Assembly: GCA_018813725.1 (NCBI GenBank)
Contig: JAHJBD010000191.1
Location: 1 to 6,687 of the forward strand
Length of the DNA: 6,687 bases
From: Nanobdellota archaeon
Lineage (GTDB): Archaea; Nanobdellota; Nanobdellia; Woesearchaeales; JAHJBD01
Reading direction: 5' to 3'
The notes beneath the pieces are model-generated. The model searched no databases, was not told where the DNA came from, and saw nothing but the letters and a program-made list of their open reading frames with translations. Positions 1 through 5,114 of this stretch are shown in pieces; position 1 is the stretch's first letter; each line of letters opens with the position of its first letter. Both the position numbers and the translations under genes were made by a program.

Positions 1-744
1 CAGTTGGAGTCAAGGGTGATGGGCAGGATTGTTAAATCTCGTTTTCCGAAGAGTTTCTGTTATCATGATGGATCCTTAGGTGTTTATGATATTACTGAGG
101 TCTGTACACAAGTCTGTGATAATATCGCTGACCTTTCAGATAACCTTATCCTGCTTTATCGTATTGTTAAAAAGGCATTAAAACCAGATGAACATATCGT
201 TGCTACAGGTTATGTAGCAGAAAGGGTTCTTGGTACTCATGTTAATCTTGGGGCTGGTTCTGCAGAGGAAGCATGTTATCTGATGAATGCATTTAGACAG
301 CACTTGCCAGAGCTTGTTTCTTTATCACTTAATTCTGGGAGGATATACTATGAAGGCGTATGTGCTGAATTTCCTGATGTCTTGGACCTATCGATGCTTA
401 ATTATGTTAAGCAGTTCACCAAAAAGCTCTCATCTGGGCTCTCTGACCCCATAATGCTATCGCCAAAGTCTACGGTTGAGATCAGATGTTTTGACAGCCA
501 GCAAGCACCAGAACAGGATGTAGCGCTTGCTGCGTACACATTTGCCATACATCAATATGCAAGAGAACACTTTCCACATTATCCCTTGGATAGGCCATTT
601 CTAAAGGCTATGTATGGGCAGGCTAGCAGGGTTGGGGTTGAGGCTGTTGTAAACGGCAATCAGGTTAGGGATTGGATCAAAGAGACATTAGATACTGTAC
701 AGCCAGAACCTGCTTATTTCAAGCCACTATTAGGCAAGATTTGA
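1..744 (+). CDS. GCS2-like carboxylate-amine ligase, C-terminal part (5' end outside window)
   Basis: The frame is open from the first base, so the gene starts upstream; the TTG at 4 is probably an internal leucine. Two stretches resemble the glutamate-cysteine ligase type 2 (GCS2/YbdK) family, which joins a carboxylate to an amine using ATP. The first is GTHVNLG (codons at 232-252) followed by a helix and LPELVSLSLNSG, matching the family's histidine-rich strand and its run into the conserved 'LALSANSP' region. The second is TVEIRCFDSQ (472-501) followed by an Ala-rich helix, matching the family's T-[VL]-E-x-R-x-x-D-x motif. The tail, with an RDWI helix, also fits the end of that fold. No membrane segment is seen. 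The substrate cannot be told from this part: gamma-glutamylcysteine synthesis is one option, amine conjugation another. It stops at TGA 742-744, and the next promoter lies about 90 bases on, so it is transcribed separately from the small genes that follow. Family assignment is from remembered motifs, moderately sure. Confidence 0.6.
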   Translation, partial: QLESRVMGRIVKSRFPKSFCYHDGSLGVYDITEVCTQVCDNIADLSDNLILLYRIVKKALKPDEHIVATGYVAERVLGTHVNLGAGSAEEACYLMNAFRQHLPELVSLSLNSGRIYYEGVCAEFPDVLDLSMLNYVKQFTKKLSSGLSDPIMLSPKSTVEIRCFDSQQAPEQDVALAAYTFAIHQYAREHFPHYPLDRPFLKAMYGQASRVGVEAVVNGNQVRDWIKETLDTVQPEPAYFKPLLGKI

Positions 745-757
745 TATATCCCACATA

Positions 758-770
758 TTTGGCAGCCAAA
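758..770. repeat. Short perfect inverted repeat after the ligase gene
   Basis: TTTGGC-A-GCCAAA is a perfect 6-base inverted repeat around one central base, 13 bases after the stop of the upstream gene and followed by T-rich DNA (776-782). It may be a weak hairpin helping transcription end, or a protein-binding palindrome for the promoter about 60 bases on. It is short enough to arise by chance. Confidence 0.25.
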
Positions 771-827
771 CATACTTTTGTTTATCCATTTACCCAATAT
801 ATTTCTAACTTACTAGTGATAACAAAA

Positions 828-846
828 CCGAAACATTTATATATAA
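828..846 (+). promoter_or_regulatory. Strong archaeal BRE/TATA promoter
   Basis: CCGAAACA (828-835, BRE) is directly followed by TTTATATATAA (836-846, TATA box), close to the archaeal consensus and the best promoter in the window. Transcription should begin about 25 bases after the centre of the box, near 866-868. That leaves a leader of about 70 bases before the first small gene at 938, unlike the leaderless layout of most other genes here. Confidence 0.75.
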
Positions 847-871
847 GATATTACTCACTATATAGTAATAA

Positions 872-925
872 CTATGCCCAGGGAATAATTCTTATCCCCC
901 CTTAGACGAGAACCTTGGGCCATGG
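872..925 (+). ncRNA. Structured leader or small RNA hairpin upstream of the small-protein pair
   Basis: Just downstream of the expected start of transcription the sequence can fold into a long hairpin. Positions 876-883 (GCCCAGGG) pair with 913-920 (CCTTGGGC) over 8 bp with one G-U; if C921 bulges out, 872-875 pair with 922-925 for four more pairs including one G-U. The loop of about 29 bases holds a run of six C (896-901), part of which could pair with GGG at 881-883 in an alternative inner hairpin (881-898). The hairpin ends 12 bases before the ATG at 938. It might be a regulatory leader, a start-site insulator, or an independent small RNA. I do not recognise a known riboswitch, C/D or H/ACA box family. 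Confidence 0.4.
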
Positions 926-937
926 TTTATCTTAAAG

Positions 938-1114
938 ATGAAATTCAAAAAAAACGTTGAAAAGTCGTTTCAAAAGGTAAGAGCAGATATTGATGCTTTA
1001 AAGACCAATTCAGCTGACTGGACACTATATCTTAATTCTTGCATAAAAGAGATGGAACAAAGAATATCTCGACTTGAATCAAAAAAAGCAAAATCAGCCA
1101 AGAGGAGGAGCTAA
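938..1114 (+). CDS. Small charged coiled-coil-like protein, 58 aa
   Basis: An ORF of 58 codons from ATG 938 to TAA 1112-1114 that I translated by hand. The product starts MKFKKNVEKS, runs through a helix with RADIDALK, then a short SADWTLYLNS stretch, then a second helix with KEMEQRISRLESKK, and ends in a basic tail AKSAKRRS. Hydrophobic residues in the second helix (I, M, I, L) are spaced as in a coiled coil, so dimerisation is plausible. There is no signal peptide or membrane segment. No in-frame ATG, GTG or TTG lies upstream back to the stop at 869-871, which fixes the start; there is no Shine-Dalgarno. I recall similar 'hypothetical' small proteins with a DW-x-YLN core in DPANN genomes, but cannot confirm that here. 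It sits first in a two-gene unit behind a strong promoter, so it is probably abundant. Function unknown. Confidence 0.6.
   Translation: MKFKKNVEKSFQKVRADIDALKTNSADWTLYLNSCIKEMEQRISRLESKKAKSAKRRS
1104..1108 (+). promoter_or_regulatory. Shine-Dalgarno site GGAGG deciding the start of the 41-aa gene
   Basis: GGAGG at 1104-1108 lies 7 bases before ATG 1116, inside the last codons of the preceding gene (it helps encode the Lys-Arg-Arg-Ser end). It is the only strong Shine-Dalgarno sequence at a gene start in the window, and it supports the tiny downstream ORF being translated. Confidence 0.7.
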
Positions 1115-1115
1115 A

Positions 1116-1241
1116 ATGGATGAAAAAGACGAGTTTTTGCTTGACGAAATCAATGGATGCAAAGGCAAAAAGCCAAAGATGTCTATATTGAACAAGAAAA
1201 AACTAGACTCATTTGAGATGGATGCCTTATTTTTGGAATAA
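1116..1241 (+). CDS. Very small acidic/basic protein, 41 aa
   Basis: ATG 1116 to TAA 1239-1241, beginning one base after the stop of the 58-aa gene and preceded by a perfect GGAGG at 7-base spacing, so the two are almost certainly translated from one message. The product begins with an acidic stretch (MDEKDEFLLDE), has a lysine-rich middle (CKGKKPKM and LNKKKL) and an acidic-hydrophobic end (DSFEMDALFLE). It has one cysteine (residue 16) and no membrane segment. It is too short for a catalytic domain; a binding partner or modulator of the preceding protein would fit, but that is guesswork. I do not recognise it. The ribosome site and tight coupling are the reasons for calling it real. Confidence 0.55.
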   Translation: MDEKDEFLLDEINGCKGKKPKMSILNKKKLDSFEMDALFLE

Positions 1242-1248
1242 ATATATC
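1237..1248 (+). promoter_or_regulatory. TATA box for the 137-aa orphan gene
   Basis: AATAAATATATC overlaps the stop of the 41-aa gene. Its centre is about 30 bases before ATG 1274, which would give a leaderless or nearly leaderless message. No clear BRE is seen. Confidence 0.45.
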
Positions 1249-1273
1249 AAGCTCATTTTAAAATTTGATCATT

Positions 1274-1687
1274 ATGACAGATACAAAACCTGACAGCAAC
1301 TTGCTTGTAGCAAATTATGCTAAAGATACTGCTGTTTGGGAAGCCAGGAGAAGAAGTTATGATAGGGCTGGCGGTGAAGCACTATTAGCTATGGTCCTTA
1401 CCTTTTCTATGAACCTAGAATATAAAGCGCTTTCAAAGGATTTTTTAGAAAGCTGCCCGACAATTGATTTTGTTGCAGCTGATGGTGAAAGTGTCTTAGG
1501 AAGGTATAATCAGGAAGATACTAGTCATGTTCCATTGTTGACCAGGATTAAGTTGAAAGCTGCTTATAGGGATTATTTTAATAACCATTATGGTTCAGAT
1601 AGGTTAAGGTATGATGAGCATTATAAAGCACCTGATATTGACAGAAGCTCAAGTCTTAGGGCCCAAAGGGCTTTGCGTAACAGATAA
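1274..1687 (+). CDS. Unrecognised soluble protein, 137 aa
   Basis: I do not recognise this protein. The frame also holds a TTG at 1265, but ATG 1274 is preferred because it is a standard start and sits at leaderless distance from the TATA box at 1237-1248. Residues 1-20 are polar; residues 20-30 (VWEARRRSYDR) are strongly basic; residues 33-50 (GGEALLAMVLTFSMNLEY) form the one hydrophobic stretch, which looks more like a buried helix than a membrane span. The last third (from about KLKAAYRDYFNNHYG) is rich in Tyr, Arg and Asp and ends in the basic SLRAQRALRNR. No catalytic motif, zinc site or helix-turn-helix is evident. It stands alone between its own promoter and the dph2 remnant. The long uninterrupted frame and ordinary amino-acid composition argue for a real gene. 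Confidence 0.65.
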   Translation: MTDTKPDSNLLVANYAKDTAVWEARRRSYDRAGGEALLAMVLTFSMNLEYKALSKDFLESCPTIDFVAADGESVLGRYNQEDTSHVPLLTRIKLKAAYRDYFNNHYGSDRLRYDEHYKAPDIDRSSSLRAQRALRNR

Positions 1688-1688
1688 G

Positions 1689-1696
1689 TTTTTATT
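1689..1696 (+). promoter_or_regulatory. Possible TATA box of the dph2 remnant
   Basis: TTTTTATT is centred about 28 bases before ATG 1721, the same spacing as at the other leaderless genes. The same T run, directly after the stop of the preceding gene, could also serve as a U-rich archaeal transcription terminator. Confidence 0.35.
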
Positions 1697-1720
1697 ATTA
1701 AACTCAAATTCTTTATTCTC

Positions 1721-1960
1721 ATGTATGACCTTGAGCTTGAAAAAGCAGTAGATGCTATTAGGAAGGAGAAGCCTAAGACAGTTCTTATCCAGTTACCTGA
1801 AGGGCTAAAGCCTAAGGCTCAGGAGATAGTGGATAAGATAGAGGCAGAGACAGGTATAAAGCCATTGATCTGGATGGGAACATGCTTTGGTGCTTGTGAT
1901 ACGCCTGAATTTAAGGCAGACCTTCTTATCCAATGGGGCCATTCTAGGTTTGTTAAATAA
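1721..1960 (+). pseudogene. dph2: dph2 remnant: N-terminal 79 residues of diphthamide synthase
   Basis: Dph2 of archaea is an iron-sulfur enzyme of about 320-340 residues that moves a 3-amino-3-carboxypropyl group from S-adenosylmethionine to a histidine of elongation factor 2, the first step to diphthamide. Here only the first of its three similar domains is present: an ELEKAVDAI helix, the VLIQLPEGLKP strand-turn (residues 21-31), WMGTCFGACD (51-60) with Cys59 matching the first of three cluster-binding cysteines, and LLIQWGHSRF (68-77). Two stops in tandem follow residue 79 and rpiB begins 36 bases later, so the domains carrying the other two cysteines are absent, not shifted into another frame. 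The kept part is well conserved, with no internal stop, and it has a usable promoter spacing. It is therefore a recent truncation, or a retained one-domain protein. A one-domain product could not hold the radical-generating cluster on its own. Confidence 0.75.
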
Positions 1961-1961
1961 T

Positions 1962-1971
1962 AAATTATTTA
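1962..1971 (+). promoter_or_regulatory. TATA box of rpiB
   Basis: AAATTATTTA is centred about 29 bases before ATG 1996 and begins right after the dph2 stop codons. There is no Shine-Dalgarno, so rpiB is probably leaderless. This also shows that rpiB does not depend on transcription from the remnant upstream. Confidence 0.5.
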
Positions 1972-1995
1972 AACTTGCATTTTTCCTTCATAATT

Positions 1996-2439
1996 ATGAA
2001 AATAGTTATCGGTTCTGACCATGCTGGTTATGAATTAAAAGAGCATCTTAAGAAAGCTGTTAAAGAACTTGGCTATGATATTGAGGACAAGGGTACAGAT
2101 AATCCTGATGTCTCTGTTGATTATCCTAAGTTTGCAGAGTCTGTCGCTAAAGAGGTAGCTAATGGAAAAGGTAAGCTTGGAGTTCTTGTGTGCGGTACAG
2201 GGATGGGTGTTAGTATTGCAGCAAATAAGGTAAAAGGTGCTAGAGCTGCAGTTGTCTATAATGAAGCTACAGCAAAGCTTGCTAGAGAGCATAACAATGC
2301 AAACATAATCTGTTTAGGTGGAAGGGAACTTTCCAAAGAACAGGGAAAAAAGTTTGTTAAGCTGTTTATTGAGACACCGTTTAGTGAAGATGAAAGGCAT
2401 AAGCGAAGGATCAAGGAAATCTCTGACTTAGAAAAATGA
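1996..2439 (+). CDS. rpiB: Ribose 5-phosphate isomerase B
   Basis: A 147-residue protein matching the RpiB/LacAB family in full length. RpiB interconverts ribose 5-phosphate and ribulose 5-phosphate, linking nucleotide synthesis to sugar phosphates in the cytosol. Visible family features: the N-terminal GSDHAG (residues 6-11, Asp8 and His9 at the active site), the VCGTGMG loop (65-71) with the catalytic Cys66 and Thr68, the SIAANK continuation, His99 in AREHNNANI, and the phosphate-binding basic tail RHKRR (134-138). All expected residues are there. ATG 1996 is chosen over the TTG at 1975 because the protein then begins MKIVIGSDHAG exactly as in the family and because of the TATA spacing. Most archaea use the unrelated RpiA, so a B-type enzyme suggests acquisition from bacteria. 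LacA/LacB are close relatives, but a single copy without other tagatose genes makes RpiB the better call. Its stop overlaps the next start (ATGA). Confidence 0.93.
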   Translation: MKIVIGSDHAGYELKEHLKKAVKELGYDIEDKGTDNPDVSVDYPKFAESVAKEVANGKGKLGVLVCGTGMGVSIAANKVKGARAAVVYNEATAKLAREHNNANIICLGGRELSKEQGKKFVKLFIETPFSEDERHKRRIKEISDLEK

Positions 2440-2810
2440 GCAACTTATTTTTGGCTGTGTTGATAGCATTTCTGGGAATTGTGGCTGGATTGATAATCGC
2501 CCTCATGACCAAAGAGGAGCTTAAGCCTGGAAAAAAATATTTTCTTCTGATGAGAAAAACATTACTACTTGCAATGGTTGTTCTTATGGTAATATTCCTT
2601 TATGACAGATGGATATATCTTCTTATAACTGCAACAGCTTTTATTATAGTGATTGTTGCCAAGCAGTTTAAGCTTTCAAACAGTGCCTACAATCTTTTAA
2701 CCTATCTTCTTTTTGGGTTAGTATTGTTCTATGCTTCTTTAGAAACAGAACTTTTTGTCATTGAATCAGTGCTTGTTTTTATCTATGGGCTTACGATATT
2801 CTCTGTCTAG
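2436..2810 (+). CDS. Small multi-pass membrane protein, 124 aa
   Basis: The product has about five hydrophobic segments: residues 4-24, 41-56, 59-75, 86-101 and 105-123. The loop between the first two (about 25-40) is charged and reads KEELKPGKKYF, a motif I recall from uncharacterised membrane proteins of DPANN archaea but cannot assign. No catalytic pattern is visible. The ATG overlaps the rpiB stop as ATGA and there is no ribosome site of its own, so translation is probably coupled to rpiB; a job linked to the sugar-phosphate enzyme is not otherwise suggested. It ends 4 bases before the end of carS on the other strand. It may be a small scaffold, a transporter subunit or a membrane-stress protein; I would not choose between these. 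Confidence 0.7.
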   Translation: MSNLFLAVLIAFLGIVAGLIIALMTKEELKPGKKYFLLMRKTLLLAMVVLMVIFLYDRWIYLLITATAFIIVIVAKQFKLSNSAYNLLTYLLFGLVLFYASLETELFVIESVLVFIYGLTIFSV

Positions 2811-2814
2811 AAAG

Positions 2815-3351
2815 TTACCATTTTTCTTTCCTTATATGCAGGAAATAAGCTGTATGGTTCACGATTATGTGCAGTATGAATGTTAATAAAAGTATAGTGA
2901 TAACCTGCAGGAAACTGTATAAGAATACTAAAGAGCTTAGCAGCATAGCGCCCAAAGCAAAGTCTATCTGGTCCCATGGCCTAAAACTTTGGCCTGGCTT
3001 GATATCAAACTGCCTTTTGAAAAAGCTCTCTATCAAGTCGCCAAGTATTGCACCAAAACCCATCAAAAACCCTAAAGATAGCCAGTTTGATAGGTCAGTG
3101 AACCCAACAGTGATGATCCCTGATGAGTGGAGTGCATATTGGAGGTAGGCGATCAAGATGCCTGAAAGAGTTCCTACAATCAATCCACGGAAGGTCTTAT
3201 TCTTACCAAACAATCGCTTATCATTTAGTTTTTTGCCAAAATCTAACGGGATCGCGAGCTTTTTAAACACATGCTGAAAGATAACTGGTGCCATATTAGC
3301 AAAGTATGCTGGCAGCATAAGATAAAAGCACTTGAATACAAATAAGTCCAT
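2815..3351 (-). CDS. carS: CDP-archaeol synthase
   Basis: CarS (DUF46 family) is a membrane enzyme that joins CTP to 2,3-di-O-geranylgeranylglyceryl phosphate to give CDP-archaeol, the activated precursor for all archaeal polar head groups. At 178 residues it has normal family length. Signature parts: GKNKTFRG (residues 49-56, the family's DGKTxRG-like block), GDLIESFFKRQ (104-114) and KPGQSFRPWDQIDF (118-131), with the acidic and basic residues expected around the CTP and metal site. About five hydrophobic segments surround these, at roughly 5-25, 56-72, 90-108, 132-150 and 150-170. ATG at 3351 is preferred over the TTG at 3360 because it lies about 28 bases from a BRE/TATA on this strand. 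It faces the membrane-protein gene tail to tail and is divergent from a head-group transferase, a natural functional partner. Together with dph2 it is the clearest evidence that the DNA is archaeal. Confidence 0.93.
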   Translation of the reverse strand: MDLFVFKCFYLMLPAYFANMAPVIFQHVFKKLAIPLDFGKKLNDKRLFGKNKTFRGLIVGTLSGILIAYLQYALHSSGIITVGFTDLSNWLSLGFLMGFGAILGDLIESFFKRQFDIKPGQSFRPWDQIDFALGAMLLSSLVFLYSFLQVITILLLTFILHIIVNHTAYFLHIRKEKW

Positions 3352-3361
3352 TTTAAACAAA

Positions 3362-3391
3362 AAATATTTAAAGAATATTAAAGATTTTCGG
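3362..3391. promoter_or_regulatory. Overlapping divergent promoters of carS and the phosphatidyltransferase
   Basis: On the minus strand CCGAAAAT (3391-3384, BRE) is followed by CTTTAATATT (3383-3374, TATA), centred about 28 bases before the carS ATG at 3351. On the plus strand AATATTTAAA (3362-3371) is centred about 30 bases before ATG 3397. Both genes would be leaderless, and the two boxes lie almost back to back in a 45-base gap, so binding of one initiation complex may hinder the other. Confidence 0.55.
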
Positions 3392-3396
3392 TTTGT

Positions 3397-3936
3397 ATGA
3401 GAAAAGTATGGAACCTTGCCAACATCTTGACATTAAGCAGGATAGTGCTATCACCTGTATTCTTCTTGCTGTTCCTTGCTAATGAAAGATTATTAGGGGT
3501 ATTGGTATTTATTGCAGTGGCAGTAACAGATGTGGTAGATGGTTGGGTGGCAAGGTCGTCAAAGCAAGTTACAAAATTTGGCGCAACATGGGACCCTATG
3601 GCAGATAAGGTGATGGTGGTGCTCGCTTTGCTTGCAATAATGTTAACATCAGGATTTCCTCTGTGGGGATTGTTAATATTAGTAAGGGATGCGGTGTCGC
3701 TCTCTGGATCAGTGTTGGTGTTCAAAAAGCATAAAGGGCACTGGAAACCAAACATATATGGCAAACTTACAACATTCCTTCAGGTTGTGACCATATTTGT
3801 CTATATGCTAAACAGTCAGTTCTTTGTATTTGGCGTAGACCATAAATTGATTATATTGGTGCTGACGATAATTCTTAGCCTTGTTGCTGCAGTGACTTAC
3901 GCTGCAAGGGGCATTGATATCTTAAGAAGTAAGTAA
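3397..3936 (+). CDS. CDP-alcohol phosphatidyltransferase family enzyme, 179 aa
   Basis: A membrane enzyme that swaps the CMP of a CDP-lipid for an alcohol head group such as glycerol phosphate, inositol phosphate or serine. The full family motif, D-x2-D-G-x2-A-R-x8-G-x3-D-x3-D, is present: Asp45, Asp48, Gly49, Ala52, Arg53, Gly62, Asp66 and Asp70, the last four of which include two metal-binding aspartates. It begins with the usual amphipathic NLANILTLSRI helix (residues 6-16) and has about six membrane segments. The region after the motif, LWGLLILVRDAVSL, carries Arg-Asp where bacterial PgsA has Gly-Arg-Glu. The substrate alcohol cannot be read from the sequence. Placed head to head with carS, it is likely to use CDP-archaeol. 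ATG 3397 fits the leaderless promoter. Its end overlaps the convergent PHP gene by 15 bases. Confidence 0.88.
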   Translation: MRKVWNLANILTLSRIVLSPVFFLLFLANERLLGVLVFIAVAVTDVVDGWVARSSKQVTKFGATWDPMADKVMVVLALLAIMLTSGFPLWGLLILVRDAVSLSGSVLVFKKHKGHWKPNIYGKLTTFLQVVTIFVYMLNSQFFVFGVDHKLIILVLTIILSLVAAVTYAARGIDILRSK

Positions 3937-4551
3937 TCTGTATCTTTTTAGAAAAAAGCTTGCTGCTGATCCAAAAAATCCTGGTAAGGTCTTGCCTTGA
4001 ACTTGTGTCTTTCTGTTCTTTATTGCTGTTCTAAGGTCTCCTTCAAAGATTGTTACGCCGTTTCCTATCTCCCAGTTAAAGTGTGCATCAGAGCCGCCGA
4101 TCTTTGCGATCTTAAGTTTCTCAGCTATCCTTTCTGCTTTCTTGTTCTCCCAGGGAAATGTTCTGGCATTAAGTGCTTCGATGCCGTCAACTTTCTGCAT
4201 CTTACCTTTGAACCTCAGCTGAGGGAGGAGCCTGTATGGGTGGGCTATGGTGATCAATGCATCCTGTTGTCTGACTTTATCGATAACCTCAAAAAAGTCT
4301 CTTTCTTTGATATCTTCTTGTAGATAAAATACTGTGCAATCTCCAAAATTTGTCCTTATCTCAGATCCCACAATAACTTCCATGTCTGGATTTTTGTTAA
4401 GCTTTTTTGTCTGTAGAGAACCTTTCATAGAATTATGGTCAACAACAAGTATTCCGTCCAATTTTCTTTTTATGGCTGTCTTTATAATGTCTTGTGGTTC
4501 ATTAATTGAACAGAGCGAATATTTGGTGTGTATATGCATGTCGTATCTCAT
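3922..4551 (-). CDS. PHP-domain metal-dependent phosphoesterase, 209 aa
   Basis: A cytosolic PHP (polymerase and histidinol phosphatase) domain protein. The metal-binding set is complete: HxH at His6 and His8 (DMHIHTKYS), Asp38-His39-Asn40 (VVDHNS), Glu64 (VGSEI), His104 (IAHPYR) and Asp155 with His157 (GSDAHF). This is the arrangement of stand-alone PHP phosphoesterases of the YciV/TrpH kind, which act on nucleotide or small-molecule phosphates. The C-terminal 25 residues (PGFFGSAASFFLKRYRL) are hydrophobic and basic and may touch the membrane. Its ATG overlaps the stop of the PgsA-like gene as ATGA, with no ribosome site of its own, so it is the third gene of the dxr operon. Position behind a PgsA-type enzyme raises the idea that it dephosphorylates phosphatidylglycerol-phosphate-like lipids or an isoprenoid intermediate, but the sequence does not show this. 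Confidence 0.87.
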   Translation of the reverse strand: MRYDMHIHTKYSLCSINEPQDIIKTAIKRKLDGILVVDHNSMKGSLQTKKLNKNPDMEVIVGSEIRTNFGDCTVFYLQEDIKERDFFEVIDKVRQQDALITIAHPYRLLPQLRFKGKMQKVDGIEALNARTFPWENKKAERIAEKLKIAKIGGSDAHFNWEIGNGVTIFEGDLRTAIKNRKTQVQGKTLPGFFGSAASFFLKRYRLLTS

Positions 4552-5114
4552 GAGTCTTTAAGCAGCCTTTTCCTGCTGCTATATATCACCTGGATCAAAG
4601 AATAGTATGCAAAAAAGACTGTTACATAAATCAGTGTGTTAAGTATGATCTCATTGTATTCGTGTATGTAAGGCAAGGTGAAATTTGAGCTTAGAGAAAA
4701 ATTTATCCACAGTGCAAAAAGTATTGTTATATCTTGCATGCCTGTCTTGAATTTTGAGAATAAGCTTCTTTTTGGCTTGATCCCTGCTGACATGTTAAGG
4801 CTTCTGATAGACTCTGTCGATACATCCCTTGCGATGATCAGCAATACAGCCCATAGGGGGACTAGCTTAAGGTCAAGAAGGATTATGAACATAAGGCTTG
4901 TTATCACCTTGTCAGCAAGACCGTCAAAGAAGTTACCAAAATCAGATGTGACACCAAGTTTTCTTGCGACCATTCCATCGACCTTGTCGCCGATCATTAT
5001 CAAGATGAAGAGTGCTAGTGAGATCAATCTTCCAAAATTGTCCATGTATAGGAAAATAATAACAAAAGGCAGGATAAGAAGCCTGCTCATGGTAATCTTA
5101 TTTGCTAAATTCAT
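4548..5114 (-). CDS. pgsA: PgsA-like CDP-alcohol phosphatidyltransferase, 188 aa
   Basis: This has the complete family motif: Asp43, Asp46, Gly47, Ala50, Arg51, Gly60, Asp64 and Asp68. It resembles bacterial PgsA (CDP-diacylglycerol:glycerol-3-phosphate phosphatidyltransferase) more than the other copy in this window: the start MNLANKITMSR, VPLWAVLLIIARD in place of PgsA's VPxWxAxxIxGRE, then ESIRSL, then a KFKTGMQ block close to PgsA's KxKTxLQ. About six membrane segments. The likely product is a glycerophosphate head-group lipid phosphate, with CDP-archaeol or CDP-diacylglycerol as donor. One substitution is notable: Asp-Lys-Val-Asp at the first motif, where bacterial PgsA usually has Asp-(W/x)-Leu/x-Asp. 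The gene starts inside the end of dxr, overlapping by 17 bases and without a Shine-Dalgarno, so translation is probably coupled. Glycerol phosphate as acceptor is my best guess; inositol phosphate is possible. Confidence 0.85.
   Translation of the reverse strand: MNLANKITMSRLLILPFVIIFLYMDNFGRLISLALFILIMIGDKVDGMVARKLGVTSDFGNFFDGLADKVITSLMFIILLDLKLVPLWAVLLIIARDVSTESIRSLNMSAGIKPKRSLFSKFKTGMQDITILFALWINFSLSSNFTLPYIHEYNEIILNTLIYVTVFFAYYSLIQVIYSSRKRLLKDS

Noticed and set aside
672..905. A 77-codon plus-strand frame overlapping the end of the ligase gene
   Set aside because: It runs out of phase through a well-supported coding end, across a strong TATA box and a hairpin, and its translation is low-complexity Tyr/Ile/Leu-rich as expected from AT-rich non-coding DNA.
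922..960. ATG at 922 opening a 12-codon frame before the 58-aa gene
   Set aside because: It could be a tiny upstream ORF, but it overlaps the next start, has no ribosome site and lies inside the hairpin; nothing separates it from chance.
1961..1995. A frameshifted continuation of dph2
   Set aside because: Only 35 bases separate the stop codons from rpiB, and no further Dph2 motif is readable in any frame there, so a frameshift alone cannot explain the short gene.
2035..2292. Minus-strand frame inside rpiB
   Set aside because: Antisense to a full-length, motif-complete RpiB; Cys/Ser-rich translation.
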